Positions 1-9,077 of a stretch of DNA of 64,000 bases are shown piece by piece. The translations under genes were made by a program, and so were the position numbers. Every line of letters starts with the position of its first letter. Position 1 is the first letter of the stretch. Below the pieces are notes generated by a model. That model searched no databases. It was not told where the DNA came from and saw only the letters and a list, made by a program, of their open reading frames with translations. This DNA is from Gammaproteobacteria bacterium 45_16_T64 (GTDB lineage: Bacteria > Pseudomonadota > Gammaproteobacteria > Pseudomonadales > Ketobacteraceae): the NCBI GenBank assembly GCA_002162955.1, contig MABD01000024.1, forward strand, positions 124,001 through 188,000, given 5' to 3'.

Positions 1-1
1 G

Positions 2-1090
2 TTTAAGCCGATAGCGCGAGATAAAATGCTCAGTCGTCCATCGACACAGGATCAAGTTTTTTTCCGCGATTGGCGAGTGCTTGGTACTGAGTTTGTTGTC
101 ATAGGCAGAGTGGAGAAAAGTGCGAAAGGCGTGTACCAAGTGGAGTTTGAATTGCTAGATGTACTCCAGGGGAAGGTTGTTAAGCGAGGTAGCGCAGCCG
201 GTAAGAAATTGCGTGCAATGAGCCATTATATCAGTGACGTTGTATACGAATATCTAACGGGGATAAAGGGGGCTTTCTCTACCCACTTGGTTTACGTGAC
301 GATGGAATGGCAAAAAGATAATAAGCAGCTATTTAAATTACATCATACAGATGCCGATGGCTTTAATGATGTAGTTATTTTTACTGATGCTGAGCCAATC
401 CTATCGCCTAGCTGGGCACCCAACGGAAGAGATATCACGTACGTTTCATTTGAAGGTACCCGTCCGGGAATATATATTCAGAATACGTTGACCGGGAAGA
501 GGCAAAAAATCACCGGTTTCCCGGGGTTAAATAGTGCACCATCCTTTTCGCCTGATAGTCGAAAGTTGGCGATGGTGTTGTCCAAAGATGGTAACCCAGA
601 AATCTACACAATGGACTTGTCTAGTGGCAGGCTGACGCGATTGACGCGATATTACGGTATTGATACCGAGCCGAGTTGGTCGCCTGACGGGCAGAGTATT
701 ATTTTCACCTCCAATCGAGGTGGTAGTCCGCAAATTTACCGAGTTCAACTTGCGTCCCTCAAGGTGGAGCGATTAACATTCGAGGGCAACTATAACGCTC
801 GACCGTCAATAACACCTGATGGTCGTTTTTTGGTCATGGTTCATCGTAGAGATGGCGTATTTAATATCGCGGTTCAAGATCTTGTGAGAGGAAGTTTTGA
901 TGTGCTCACAGAAACTACTTTAGATGAATCACCAAGTGTCGCCCCTAACGGAGTGATGGTAATATATGCAACTCAGCGCCAAGGGAAAGGGGTGTTAGAG
1001 GCAGTTTCGATGGATAAACGAGTGAAAGTAAGGCTGCCATCAAGTAAAGGACACGTAAGAGAGCCAGCATGGTCGCCGTTTCTTTACTAA
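2..1090 (+). CDS. tolB: Tol-Pal system protein TolB (5' end outside window)
   Basis: Periplasmic beta-propeller of the Tol-Pal envelope complex, which links the inner-membrane TolQRA motor to the lipoprotein Pal and keeps the outer membrane attached during division. The frame is open from base 2, and the residues before the first ATG (base 26) read FKPIARDKM, matching the family N-terminal domain that precedes the propeller; the true start and the signal peptide therefore lie upstream of the window. Five propeller blades are visible as repeated [32 protein letters not shown] and SPSVAPNG motifs, and the protein ends [10 protein letters not shown] as TolB proteins do. pal and cpoB follow on the same strand, the usual order. 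Confidence 0.95.
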   Translation, partial: FKPIARDKMLSRPSTQDQVFFRDWRVLGTEFVVIGRVEKSAKGVYQVEFELLDVLQGKVVKRGSAAGKKLRAMSHYISDVVYEYLTGIKGAFSTHLVYVTMEWQKDNKQLFKLHHTDADGFNDVVIFTDAEPILSPSWAPNGRDITYVSFEGTRPGIYIQNTLTGKRQKITGFPGLNSAPSFSPDSRKLAMVLSKDGNPEIYTMDLSSGRLTRLTRYYGIDTEPSWSPDGQSIIFTSNRGGSPQIYRVQLASLKVERLTFEGNYNARPSITPDGRFLVMVHRRDGVFNIAVQDLVRGSFDVLTETTLDESPSVAPNGVMVIYATQRQGKGVLEAVSMDKRVKVRLPSSKGHVREPAWSPFLY

Positions 1091-1094
1091 AATT

Positions 1095-1124
1095 GTTTAA
1101 ACTTAGGAAGTTACACTATAAACT
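1095..1124 (+). promoter_or_regulatory. Possible promoter for pal
   Basis: TTGTTT (1095-1100) and TATAAA (1119-1124) are separated by 18 bases and lie 30 bases before the pal start. This would allow pal to be expressed independently of tolB. The call rests on sequence similarity to the sigma-70 consensus only. Confidence 0.3.
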
Positions 1125-1153
1125 TCGCTAGAATCTAAAAATAGGAGCAAAAA

Positions 1154-1720
1154 ATGGCTATCTTTAATCGAAATCACTTGTTAGCACTGATCGCAGCTGC
1201 GGCAATCTCTGGGTGTACTACTGTTCCTGATAACACAGGCAATGAGCAGCCCGCTGACAATACCGTTAGTGAATCAACAGGTGCTTCTAGCGGCGTGGCT
1301 TCTGGAATTGATGATGATTCAATGACGGTCTCCTCCGAAACTGTTGGGAATGGATCGTCAGTGGGTGTTGATGTCGCACTCTCAATCACCACTGTTTATT
1401 TTGATTTCGATAAAGCCAATATCCGCCCAGATGCTTATGCAGCCTTAAAAGCACATGCTGCATATTTGTCTACAAATGCGGGTGCGAAACTACGTTTGGA
1501 CGGACATGCTGATGAGCGTGGAACTCGCGAATATAACTTAGCGCTAGGAGAGCGTCGTGCAAAAGCCGCAGCCAGCTATTTGGCAGCGAATGGAGCGACT
1601 CGATCTCAATTAGAAGTGGTGAGTTATGGTGAAGAGCGTCCGGCAGCAATGGGTGCAAGCGAAAACTCTTGGGCAGCAAATCGACGTGTTGAATTGAAAT
1701 ATACCGCGGTTGCCCCCTAG
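1154..1720 (+). CDS. pal: Peptidoglycan-associated lipoprotein Pal
   Basis: Outer-membrane lipoprotein that binds peptidoglycan (meso-diaminopimelate) and, through TolB, the Tol motor. The 188-residue product has a hydrophobic signal and a lipobox AISGC with the lipidated Cys at residue 21, then an acidic Ser/Thr-rich linker of about 50 residues. An OmpA-C domain follows, with TVYFDFDKANIRP near residue 80, GHADERGTREYN near 117 and a LGERRAKAAASYL helix. AGGAGC lies 6 bases before the ATG. The length and the position between tolB and cpoB fit the family. No anomaly was seen. Confidence 0.96.
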   Translation: MAIFNRNHLLALIAAAAISGCTTVPDNTGNEQPADNTVSESTGASSGVASGIDDDSMTVSSETVGNGSSVGVDVALSITTVYFDFDKANIRPDAYAALKAHAAYLSTNAGAKLRLDGHADERGTREYNLALGERRAKAAASYLAANGATRSQLEVVSYGEERPAAMGASENSWAANRRVELKYTAVAP

Positions 1721-1743
1721 TATTTATGCTGAGATTAGTGGTA

Positions 1744-2628
1744 ATGAAAGTAGCAAGTGTTAGGTTTCCGAAGAAAGGCATAGCGCCTCTCAATGCAGTT
1801 TGCTTTGTGAGTGCATTATTACTTGCTACAACTAGCAGTGCAGCCTCTCGGTATGACCCTTTGCCTGTCGAGCAAAGAGAGGCTGTGGATACTCATTACC
1901 CCTCAGCAGTTGAATACAACACGACGACTCCGGATTCGCCTAGTTTATCTCGAGATCGTCAAGTTGCTCCCGTTGTTCAAGTTAATCAGCCGGTCATACC
2001 CAGCAATGAACAGTGGGAGCTATATAATCAGATTCAGCAGATGCAAGAAGAGCTGCAGGTGTTACGAGGGTTGCTGGAGCAGCAAACCCATCAGCTTGAG
2101 CAAATGAAGCGTCAGCAACGAGATCGCTATCTGGACCTTGATCATCGACTTGGCCAGCTGAAAAAGCCGGTCGCTGTTGAAGCATCGGCGTTACCAGGAG
2201 CCGTGGTTTCAACAATAGCTCCTCACCCACTTGATGTTGAGGCGCAGTCAGAAAGGGACACTCAGCAGTACGACGCGGCATACCAGTTACTTAAAGAGCG
2301 AAAATTCCCCGAAGCAGTAAGCGCCTTTCATGCGCTATTGGCTGTATCCCCAGGAGGTAAGAAAGCTCCCTATTGTGAATATTGGCTGGGTGAATTGTAT
2401 TTGGCCAGTGACCCGGCGGAATTGGATAAGGCAAAAACACACTTTGTCACTTTGCTCACCCAGTATCCTAGTCACGGAAAGGTGCCTGACGGCATGTATA
2501 AACTAGGTACAGTGTTTAATCGTGCGGGAGATAAGGCTAAGGCGAGAGTTACTTTGAAGCGTGTGATCAAAGATTATCGCGGTTCCCAGGCAGCTAAATT
2601 GGCTGAGGCCTATTTGAACGATTTGTAG
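1744..2628 (+). CDS. cpoB: Cell division coordinator CpoB (YbgF family)
   Basis: Periplasmic protein that coordinates peptidoglycan synthesis (PBP1B) with Tol-driven outer-membrane constriction. I place the start at the second ATG (1744), because it gives a conventional signal peptide (positive MKVASVRFPKKG, then a hydrophobic core ending SSAAS) and has a weak GAG upstream; the ATG at 1726 has no ribosome binding site. After the signal come a Gln-rich coiled coil (IQQMQEELQVLRGLLEQQ region), a low-complexity linker and a C-terminal TPR domain of about 120 residues (YQLLKERKFPEAVSAF, YWLGELYLA, ARVTLKRVIKDY). It begins about 20 bases after pal and probably shares its transcript. Confidence 0.9.
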   Translation: MKVASVRFPKKGIAPLNAVCFVSALLLATTSSAASRYDPLPVEQREAVDTHYPSAVEYNTTTPDSPSLSRDRQVAPVVQVNQPVIPSNEQWELYNQIQQMQEELQVLRGLLEQQTHQLEQMKRQQRDRYLDLDHRLGQLKKPVAVEASALPGAVVSTIAPHPLDVEAQSERDTQQYDAAYQLLKERKFPEAVSAFHALLAVSPGGKKAPYCEYWLGELYLASDPAELDKAKTHFVTLLTQYPSHGKVPDGMYKLGTVFNRAGDKAKARVTLKRVIKDYRGSQAAKLAEAYLNDL

Positions 2629-2754
2629 CGAAAGCTCATAATCAACCCTTCAATTTGTTATCTAATGGCATAAATTGCCGTGTTCCTGTACTATCCACGC
2701 CCTAATTGTATGCGCTTAATAGGTAGCGCAGAGCTTTATTTGATTGGGCCTATT

Positions 2755-3399
2755 TTGGAACAGCTACGAATTTCAGAAATATTTTATTCACTTCAAGGTG
2801 AGGCGCGGACCGTTGGTTGCCCTACGGTGTTTGTACGCTTGACCGGTTGCCCGTTGCGTTGTGGGTATTGCGATACAGCATATGCGTTCAGCGGCGGGGA
2901 GATGGTGTCTTGTGAGGCTATTCTTGATGAGGTTGCCAGCCATGGCGCGCATTACGTGACGGTGACTGGTGGTGAACCCCTAGCGCAGCCTGGCGTGCAT
3001 GGTTTGCTTAGGGCGTTATGCGATGCAGGCTACGAGGTGTCTCTGGAGACTAGTGGGGCACTGGATGTCTCAGAGGTAGACGCTCGCGTGGTCAAGGTAA
3101 TGGATTTGAAGACCCCGGGGTCTAAAGAGCTAGATAAGAATCTGTATAAAAATATAGATTATCTAACGCCAAATGATCAGGTGAAATTTGTTATTTGTGA
3201 TCGAGCCGATTACGAGTGGTCCAAATTACAGCTAGAGACTTTCGATTTATCCAATAAAGTCAGCGACGTTTTGTTTTCTCCTAGTTTTGGTCAGCTCGAA
3301 TCGCGTGTCCTGGCAGAGTGGGTGCTGCAGGATAAATTGGCTGTGCGTTTTCAATTGCAGCAACACAAAATTCTATGGGCTGATGCGCCGGGGCGCTGA
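2755..3399 (+). CDS. queE: 7-carboxy-7-deazaguanine synthase QueE
   Basis: Radical SAM enzyme that converts 6-carboxytetrahydropterin to 7-carboxy-7-deazaguanine in the queuosine/preQ0 pathway. The cluster motif is CPLRCGYC (CX3CX2C), followed by the SAM-binding [10 protein letters not shown] and the family signature SLETSGA and MDLKTPGS. The start is uncertain. TTG at 2755 gives [16 protein letters not shown], which matches the usual N-terminus and a length of about 214 residues; the frame is also open from GTG 2680 and ATG 2710, but the extra residues look non-homologous. No candidate has a strong ribosome binding site. queC follows after 5 bases. Confidence 0.92.
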   Translation: MEQLRISEIFYSLQGEARTVGCPTVFVRLTGCPLRCGYCDTAYAFSGGEMVSCEAILDEVASHGAHYVTVTGGEPLAQPGVHGLLRALCDAGYEVSLETSGALDVSEVDARVVKVMDLKTPGSKELDKNLYKNIDYLTPNDQVKFVICDRADYEWSKLQLETFDLSNKVSDVLFSPSFGQLESRVLAEWVLQDKLAVRFQLQQHKILWADAPGR

Positions 3400-3404
3400 T
3401 TAGT

Positions 3405-4085
3405 ATGGTCAAAAAAAGGGCGGTTATCTTGTTGTCCGGTGGTTTGGATTCGACTACCTGTCTTGCTGTGGCGAAGAGCGAGGGGTATGAATGTTATGCC
3501 ATGAGTTTTAACTACGGTCAGCGACATAAGGCGGAATTGCTAGCTGCCGAGCGTATTGCCAGCTCTTTTGGGGTCAAGGAATTTAAGGTGATTGGCATCG
3601 ACATGGACGGTATTGGTGGCTCTGCTTTGACCGATGAGAGCATTGCTGTTCCTGAAGAAGGTGTGGAGGAGGGTATACCGGTCACCTATGTGCCTGCTCG
3701 CAATACTGTTTTTTTGTCCTTGGCTTTGGGATGGGCTGAAGTGGTCGATGCTGATGACATTTTTATTGGTGTGAATGCGGTTGATTATTCCGGCTACCCA
3801 GACTGCCGACCTGAATTTGTGAAAGCTTTTGAGGTGCTAGCTAATATCGCCACGAAGAAGGGGGTGGAAACTGGCTCCTTGTGCATTAAGACACCGCTAA
3901 TTGACTTAAGTAAGGCTGACATCATACGGGCGGGTGTGGCGTTGGGGGTTGATTATGCAGAAACGGTTTCTTGTTATCAGGCAAGCGACGAGGGCGAGGC
4001 TTGTGGTAAGTGTGATAGTTGTCGTTTGAGAAAAGAGGGGTTTGAGGCAGCGGGCCAAGCTGACCCCACGCGATACTGCGTATAA
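3405..4085 (+). CDS. queC: 7-cyano-7-deazaguanine synthase QueC
   Basis: ATP-dependent enzyme that amidates and dehydrates 7-carboxy-7-deazaguanine to preQ0, the step after QueE. The 226-residue protein opens with the N-type ATP pyrophosphatase PP-loop [10 protein letters not shown] and the [11 protein letters not shown] segment. It has [11 protein letters not shown] and [18 protein letters not shown] in the middle and a C-terminal zinc site CYQ...[11 protein letters not shown]. It is separated from queE by only 5 bases, so the two consecutive pathway enzymes are almost certainly co-transcribed. Confidence 0.96.
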   Translation: MVKKRAVILLSGGLDSTTCLAVAKSEGYECYAMSFNYGQRHKAELLAAERIASSFGVKEFKVIGIDMDGIGGSALTDESIAVPEEGVEEGIPVTYVPARNTVFLSLALGWAEVVDADDIFIGVNAVDYSGYPDCRPEFVKAFEVLANIATKKGVETGSLCIKTPLIDLSKADIIRAGVALGVDYAETVSCYQASDEGEACGKCDSCRLRKEGFEAAGQADPTRYCV

Positions 4086-4158
4086 GGTCGTTAATCTGTT
4101 AAGTTAGTGGGGTTGTTTAAAATCTTTTTTAAATCAATCAAATAAACCAAAATAATGC

Positions 4159-4186
4159 TTGCGTGAAGTCAGAATATCCGTATTAT
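4159..4186 (+). promoter_or_regulatory. Promoter of tRNA-Lys
   Basis: TTGCGT (4159-4164) and TATTAT (4181-4186) are spaced by 16 bases and are followed by a GC-rich discriminator (ACGCGTCC), typical of stringently controlled stable-RNA promoters. The -10 box ends 11 bases before the mature tRNA, leaving a short 5' leader. Confidence 0.55.
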
Positions 4187-4197
4187 ACGCGTCCATC

Positions 4198-4273
4198 GGG
4201 TCGTTAGCTCAGTTGGTAGAGCAGTTGGCTTTTAACCAATTGGTCGTGCGTTCGAGTCGCACACGACCCACCA
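4198..4273 (+). tRNA. tRNA-Lys (anticodon TTT)
   Basis: A 76-nt cloverleaf can be drawn by eye. The acceptor stem is GGGTCGT/ACGACCC, the D arm contains AGCTCAGTTGGTAGAGC, and the anticodon stem GTTGG/CCAAT encloses the loop CTTTTAA with TTT at 4231-4233. The T arm is GTGCG TTCGAGT CGCAC, followed by discriminator A and a genome-encoded CCA at 4271-4273. It stands alone between queC and nadA with its own promoter and terminator. Confidence 0.97.
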
Positions 4274-4279
4274 TTTTTA

Positions 4280-4315
4280 CAAAAAAGGCCTCCATTATTG
4301 GAGGCCTTTTTGTTT
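4280..4315 (+). terminator. Rho-independent terminator of tRNA-Lys
   Basis: The hairpin GGCCTCCA / TGGAGGCC with a short ATTAT loop is flanked by an A tract and a T tract. The stem extends through the A/T tracts to about 13 pairs. It lies 7 bases after the tRNA CCA end. Confidence 0.85.
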
Positions 4316-4374
4316 CTGGCTTATTCGCCGTTTGTGTTAGTATGTGGGCCAGAAACCCTCGATGTGGATGATAT

Positions 4375-4402
4375 TTGTTCATTTTTTTTTGGGCGTTATT
4401 AT
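4375..4402 (+). promoter_or_regulatory. Possible nadA promoter
   Basis: TTGTTC (4375-4380) and TATTAT (4397-4402) with a 16-base spacer containing a T9 run lie directly after the tRNA terminator and 20 bases before the nadA ATG. The assignment rests on consensus match only. Confidence 0.4.
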
Positions 4403-4421
4403 TAAGTGAGACCGTCTTGTT

Positions 4422-5480
4422 ATGACTACCACCGCCACTGAAATTGTAAAAAAGCACCTACAAAATGAACATCTAGCGAAGCCTGTATCAGCTGAAAAGC
4501 AGCAGGAGTATATTGATGTCATAAAGGCTCAGCTAAAAGAGCATAATGCAGTGCTGGTTGCTCATTACTATACCGAGCCTGAAGTGCAGGCTTTGGCTGA
4601 GGCAACGGGTGGCTGTGTGTCTGATTCCTTGGAGATGGCGAGGTTTGGGCGTGATCATGATGCGGATACGCTGATTGTTGCTGGCGTGAAATTCATGGGC
4701 GAGACTGCAAAAATCCTGAGCCCTGAAAAGCGCGTACTCATGCCTGAATTGGAAGCCACGTGTTCCTTGGATATAGGTTGCCCCGCAGATGAGTTCTCCG
4801 CCTTTTGTGACGCGCACCCTGATCATGAGGTGGTTGTTTATGCGAACACTTCAGCAGCAGTGAAGGCGCGTGCCGACTGGGTGGTGACTTCTAGCATTGC
4901 TCTGGAAGTTGTTGATCATTTGGCGTCTGAAGGCAAAAAAGTTATCTGGGCGCCGGATAAGCATTTGGGCAGCTATGTGCAAAGAGAGACCGGTGTGGAA
5001 ATGTTGATGTGGGATGGCGCTTGCATTGTACATGAAGAGTTTAAGGCGAAGGGTATTCTTGACCTGAAAGCGCTCCATCCTGGGGCCGCTGTACTGGTTC
5101 ACCCTGAGTCACCAGCTTCGGTTGTAGATGTTGCGGATGCAGTGGGTTCTACTACTCAGCTGATAAATGCGGCGGTCAATATGAGTAATTCGACATTTAT
5201 TGTTGCTACGGATCGAGGGATTTTTTATAAATTACAACAGCTTGCACCAGGAAAGACGTTCTTAGAGGCCCCTACGGCCGGTAGTGGTGCTGCGTGCCGT
5301 TCTTGCGCACACTGCCCTTGGATGGCTATGAATGAGCTTGAAGGTATTGCTAGCGTGTTTGGCAGGGCTGACGCCGAGATCATTGTTGACCCAGAAGTTC
5401 GTGAGCGGGCAATGAAGCCACTGACGCGGATGCTAGATTTTGCACAAGAGCTTAAAATGTCCGTCAAGGGTAATGCTTGA
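4422..5480 (+). CDS. nadA: Quinolinate synthase NadA
   Basis: Makes quinolinate from iminoaspartate and dihydroxyacetone phosphate in de novo NAD synthesis, using a [4Fe-4S] cluster. The 352-residue protein has the expected cluster ligands: Cys114 ([10 protein letters not shown]), Cys201 ([11 protein letters not shown]) and Cys298 in the CRSCAHC motif, numbering almost identical to the E. coli enzyme as I recall it. [12 protein letters not shown] and [13 protein letters not shown] form the substrate region. It has its own upstream promoter candidate after the tRNA terminator and ends 11 bases from the convergent bepA gene. Confidence 0.96.
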   Translation: MTTTATEIVKKHLQNEHLAKPVSAEKQQEYIDVIKAQLKEHNAVLVAHYYTEPEVQALAEATGGCVSDSLEMARFGRDHDADTLIVAGVKFMGETAKILSPEKRVLMPELEATCSLDIGCPADEFSAFCDAHPDHEVVVYANTSAAVKARADWVVTSSIALEVVDHLASEGKKVIWAPDKHLGSYVQRETGVEMLMWDGACIVHEEFKAKGILDLKALHPGAAVLVHPESPASVVDVADAVGSTTQLINAAVNMSNSTFIVATDRGIFYKLQQLAPGKTFLEAPTAGSGAACRSCAHCPWMAMNELEGIASVFGRADAEIIVDPEVRERAMKPLTRMLDFAQELKMSVKGNA

Positions 5481-5491
5481 GTCGATAAAAA

Positions 5492-6949
5492 TTACAAGTT
5501 TAGGTCCTTGCGTGAATCTTTGATTTCCTGCATTCGTTTTTTAAGCTTGCTTTGTTGTACGAAATTCTCTTTTGATGCTGCGATCGCGTAGCGGATTTGC
5601 TCTAGTGCTTTGCTGGTTCGTCCTGCCTGGAAGAGGTACTCCGCGCGACTTTCATGGACGCCCGCTATGTCACCAATTTTCCCATAAGCCTCGGATAGCT
5701 TGTACCACAGGTAGGGGGTGTCAGGTTTGTTAGTGATTTGGCGCTTTAAAATAATGGCAGCTTTTTGTGGTTGTTTATTTCTGACTAGGGCTTCAGCGTA
5801 TGCAAGGCTGAGAGGGAAGTTATCTGGCGTTATTTTTAGGGCCAGCTCCGTTAGCTGTTGGGTTTCAGTATACCGTCCTGCGTCGTTAAGGATTTCGGCC
5901 TTGGTTGTTAAGTAAATTAAATTTTCAGGCCTTTTCTTCAGCAGCATGTCTATATTGGTTAGAGCGTCGTCGAAACGGTTGGTTTCCTGTAATGCATTGG
6001 CTAGAGCGTAGCGAGTTACCTCTGTGTTGCTGGTGCTGTTTCGTGCAAGGTTGTCTGTTAATTCCTTGATAAGTGAGACCTTGTCTCTGGCGTATTCCAC
6101 ATTGGTTCGCATTTTCATAAGAAAGAAATCGAGATTTTGGCTGTGCGGTTTGCTCGGAAGGTGTTGTACTCGGTTTCTAGCGTCAGAGATGCGTTCTTGT
6201 GTTACTGGGTGCGTAAGTAAAAAGCCAGGAGGGTGGTCTCCAGAGTAGCGCGTGGATTTCAGTAGTTGCTCAAAAAAATTCGGCATGGCGTGTGGTGATA
6301 GTCCTGAGCGGGACAGTGTCTGCACGCCAATCCTGTCGGCCTCACGTTCATTGTGACGACTGAATTTTAGTTGCTGGTCGATTGCTGCTGCTTGTGTGGT
6401 GGCGAGTGCTGCGATACCCGCTTCACCTCCGGCGGTTGCCATGATAGCGACACTCGCAAGCAGGGCTGCTAGATTAGTCCAACTAGACCTTTGGCTGAAA
6501 TCGAGGCCTCTAGCAAAATGGCGTTGGCTTAAGTGCGCTAATTCGTGGGCAATTACTGCTGCTAGTTCATCTTCGGAGCGCGCATATAGGAGCAGTCCGG
6601 CGTTAAGGCCAATGATCCCACCAGGTACAGCGAATGCGTTGATCTGTGAGCTGTTGAGGATGACTAGTTCGATTTTCGGTTCGGTAAGTTCACTATTGGA
6701 TGCCAGTAAATAGACGAGATGTTCCATGTAGCTGGTAAGTAAGGGGTCTGCGATGGTCGGGGCTTGAGCCCTAAGTTGACGCAGCCAGGCCTTCCCTAAG
6801 GAGCGTTCTTTTTCTGGGCTTATAATGGCTGATGTGGCGTCTCCAAGCTGAGGGAGGCCTGATGAGCTACCGATAGCATTTGTTGATACCAATGCAAAAA
6901 ACAGCAGGTAGGATAGTATAGTTAGATGACGGGTGTTTGTTTTGTTCAT
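5492..6949 (-). CDS. bepA: M48 metalloprotease with TPR repeats, BepA/YfgC family
   Basis: Periplasmic zinc protease and chaperone that assists or degrades stalled beta-barrel proteins such as LptD. The start at ATG 6949 is preferred to the upstream TTG (6988) because it gives a normal signal peptide (MNKTNTRHLTILSYLLFFALVS) and a 485-residue length close to E. coli BepA. The zinc motif is AHELAHLSQRH (His135, His139), with NEREADRIG supplying the third ligand, so this copy is intact, unlike the M48-like protein at 17.9-20.1 kb. The last ~190 residues are TPR repeats (NRFDDALTNIDMLL, GRYTETQQLTELAL). It is convergent with nadA. Confidence 0.9.
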   Translation of the reverse strand: MNKTNTRHLTILSYLLFFALVSTNAIGSSSGLPQLGDATSAIISPEKERSLGKAWLRQLRAQAPTIADPLLTSYMEHLVYLLASNSELTEPKIELVILNSSQINAFAVPGGIIGLNAGLLLYARSEDELAAVIAHELAHLSQRHFARGLDFSQRSSWTNLAALLASVAIMATAGGEAGIAALATTQAAAIDQQLKFSRHNEREADRIGVQTLSRSGLSPHAMPNFFEQLLKSTRYSGDHPPGFLLTHPVTQERISDARNRVQHLPSKPHSQNLDFFLMKMRTNVEYARDKVSLIKELTDNLARNSTSNTEVTRYALANALQETNRFDDALTNIDMLLKKRPENLIYLTTKAEILNDAGRYTETQQLTELALKITPDNFPLSLAYAEALVRNKQPQKAAIILKRQITNKPDTPYLWYKLSEAYGKIGDIAGVHESRAEYLFQAGRTSKALEQIRYAIAASKENFVQQSKLKKRMQEIKDSRKDLNL

Positions 6950-7193
6950 TTTAAATGCAACTAAAAGGGCGTATATCCAAGACGGCAAAAAAGCCTAAAA
7001 GTTCCGAATGTTCTGGGTGGATAGTTATTGGATCCAGTGTTAATTCAGTATGATACCTAACTTATTGAATGAACAGAGCTAAATTCATTGTTCAATGAGT
7101 GAGGTGTAGAAATAGCTTCGCTTTATTTGAGAATGTATTTGGAGCAAATTAGGAATAGCGTTATTCTGCGTTGATAAGCAGGAGGAGGGTATT

Positions 7194-7436
7194 TTGACGG
7201 TTGAATTTTCAGTAGATGTGGAGCTCGACGCAACGAGGTTGCGATGCCCTATGCCATTGCTAAAGCTAAAGCAGCAATTGAATCGAATGTCTGTGGGGCA
7301 GTGCATCAGGGTGAGGGCAACGGATAAAGGGTCGGTAAGGGATTTTGCGGCATTTCTGGGTCAGGTAGGGCATCGAATGCTGGAACAAGCTGAAATATCA
7401 GATGAATTCGTCTTCATCATACAAAAAGAATCATAA
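7194..7436 (+). CDS. TusA-family sulfur carrier protein
   Basis: Small 80-residue sulfurtransferase of the TusA/SirA fold. Cys18 sits in the family motif RCPMPLLKLK (CPxP), where it would carry a persulfide. The start is TTG, supported by a very strong purine-rich site (AGGAGGAGGG) 4-5 bases upstream. It lies immediately before the PerM-like permease gene and downstream of the divergent bepA gene. Pseudomonas has a TusA-like gene in the same position that has been linked to molybdenum-enzyme function. That link is knowledge of the relative, not something visible here, so I give no symbol. Confidence 0.88.
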   Translation: MTVEFSVDVELDATRLRCPMPLLKLKQQLNRMSVGQCIRVRATDKGSVRDFAAFLGQVGHRMLEQAEISDEFVFIIQKES

Positions 7437-7464
7437 TTAGGTTGAATGCACTTAAGGTAGTTTG

Positions 7465-8559
7465 ATGTTCAAATTGGCTCAGCAGTGGTACACGAGATAT
7501 TTTTCTAATCAAGAAGCAATAATATTGCTCCTCTCCTTGGTGATTGGCTTTACGGTTGTTTTGACGATGGGCGTTCCTTTAGCTCCCGTATTAACCGCAA
7601 TCGTCTTAGCGTACCTGCTTCAGGGGTTGGTTAACCTTTTGATGGGAAAAGGTGTACCCCGAATGCCGGCAATAATCACCTCATACACATTCTTTTTGGG
7701 GATGTTGTCAGCCTTTCTCTTTGTTCTTGTACCTTTGACGTGGGGGCAGCTTATTCGTCTGATAAAAGAACAAATACCCGAAATGATCAACCAGGCCAAT
7801 CAATTATTGATAAAGCTGCCTGAACAATACCCAGGATTTGTTTCCAAGGAGTGGGTAGATGAAATCACAGCCCTAACGACCTCTGCAGTTACGAGTATGG
7901 TAGAGACTATTTTGACTTTCTCCTTCGCTAATATTCCAAATCTGATGGCGATCCTTATTTTCCTTGTTCTGGTTCCTTTGTTGGTGTTTTTCTTCTTGAA
8001 AGACAAGGATGTGATGATTGGCTGGTTAACGGGCTTTTTGCCTGAGGAGAGGCCGTTCATTGCACGAGTGACAGAGGAAATGGATGAGCAAATATCTAAC
8101 TATGTGCGGGGTAAGGCAATTGAAATTATTGTTGTTGGGATAGCGACGTATATTGGGCTGGTGGTTTTTGGCGTGAAATACTCTGCATTGTTAGGTTTGT
8201 TGGTTGGGCTGTCTGTTGTGATTCCCTATATTGGAGCGGCCGTTGTGACGGTGCCCGTAGCGATGGTAGCGTACTTTCAGTTTGGTTGGGGAGGGGATTT
8301 TCTTTGGGTGATGGTTGTGTATAGCATCATCCAGGGTCTAGATGGCAACCTGTTGGTCCCTCTTTTGTTTTCCGAGGCTGTTAATTTACACCCTGTTGCG
8401 ATCATAACCGCAGTATTATTATTTGGTGGGTTGTGGGGTGTGTGGGGGGTGTTTTTCGCAATACCACTAGCGACTCTAGTAAAGGCCGTAATTAGTGCGT
8501 GGCCTCGGCTCGACCCCCCCGCCGATGGTGCTGGTACGGACTGGTTGGAGGAGGGGTAG
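7465..8559 (+). CDS. AI-2E family transporter (PerM-like permease)
   Basis: Integral inner-membrane protein of about 364 residues with the family pattern of paired N-terminal helices (IILLLSLVIGFTVVL, LAPVLTAIVLAYLLQG), a middle soluble stretch (residues ~100-145) and four or more C-terminal helices with the conserved GLLVGLSVVIPYIGAAV and SIIQGLDGNLLVPLLFSEAVNLHP. Proteins of this family export small molecules or Na+; the substrate cannot be read from sequence. ATG 7465 is preferred to TTG 7462 because AAGG lies 9 bases upstream. It is 28 bases after the tusA-like gene and convergent with the peroxiredoxin. Confidence 0.9.
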   Translation: MFKLAQQWYTRYFSNQEAIILLLSLVIGFTVVLTMGVPLAPVLTAIVLAYLLQGLVNLLMGKGVPRMPAIITSYTFFLGMLSAFLFVLVPLTWGQLIRLIKEQIPEMINQANQLLIKLPEQYPGFVSKEWVDEITALTTSAVTSMVETILTFSFANIPNLMAILIFLVLVPLLVFFFLKDKDVMIGWLTGFLPEERPFIARVTEEMDEQISNYVRGKAIEIIVVGIATYIGLVVFGVKYSALLGLLVGLSVVIPYIGAAVVTVPVAMVAYFQFGWGGDFLWVMVVYSIIQGLDGNLLVPLLFSEAVNLHPVAIITAVLLFGGLWGVWGVFFAIPLATLVKAVISAWPRLDPPADGAGTDWLEEG

Positions 8560-8562
8560 AGG

Positions 8563-9027
8563 CTATTGTTTGGCGGCTTCTAGTACTTCCTCAACATGAC
8601 CGTTCACGCGTACCTTTCTCCATTCCTTGATAAGGACGCCGTTTTCATCAATTAGAAAGGTGCTGCGCTCCATGCTGGTTACTTGGTGTCCGTGCATAGA
8701 ATGGGCACGAATAACATCAAATAATTTGCATAGTTTACCGTCGGTATCAGAAATAAGTTCAAACGGTAGTTGCTGGCCTTCTTTGAAGCTTTCGTGGGAT
8801 TTGAGAAGGTCCTTGGATACCCCGAAGACGCAAGTTTTTGACGCTTTGAAATCCTTATAGGCGTCCCTGAAGTCTTGTGCTTCTATTGTGCACCCTGGCG
8901 TATTATCTTTTGGGTAGAAATAGAATACAGCCTTCCAACCCTTGAGTGCGGTTAATAATATGTCTTTCTGACTGGTAGCTTGTGCTACAAAATTAGGAAC
9001 AGGTTGGTTAAGTTCGACTGTCTCCAT
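8563..9027 (-). CDS. bcp: Peroxiredoxin, BCP/PrxQ family, without the usual resolving cysteine
   Basis: Thiol peroxidase that reduces hydroperoxides. The 154-residue protein has the peroxidatic Cys46 in DNTPGCTIEA and the fold motifs FYFYPKDNTPGC and RSTFLIDENG. The classical partner five residues later (PGCTxxAC) is Gln51 here, and the alternative alpha-3 cysteine near FKEGQQ is also absent. Only Cys66 (KTCVFGVS) and Cys100 (GKLCKLF) remain. A strong AGGAGG site precedes the ATG. gcvR lies directly upstream on the same strand (51 bases), the arrangement also seen in Pseudomonas. Confidence 0.92.
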   Translation of the reverse strand: METVELNQPVPNFVAQATSQKDILLTALKGWKAVFYFYPKDNTPGCTIEAQDFRDAYKDFKASKTCVFGVSKDLLKSHESFKEGQQLPFELISDTDGKLCKLFDVIRAHSMHGHQVTSMERSTFLIDENGVLIKEWRKVRVNGHVEEVLEAAKQ

Positions 9028-9077
9028 TGACTCCTCCTAAGCCTTAAGTGCTATGGGTTGTGTTGTTGTTGGTGTTG

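Noticed and set aside
2629-2754. Possible preQ1 riboswitch before queE
   Set aside because: Only a small GGCA/TGCC hairpin is present; the A-rich tail and conserved core of preQ1 aptamers are missing.
4159-4371. Open frame of 70 codons over the tRNA-Lys gene
   Set aside because: It covers the tRNA and its terminator; no ribosome site and no family resemblance.
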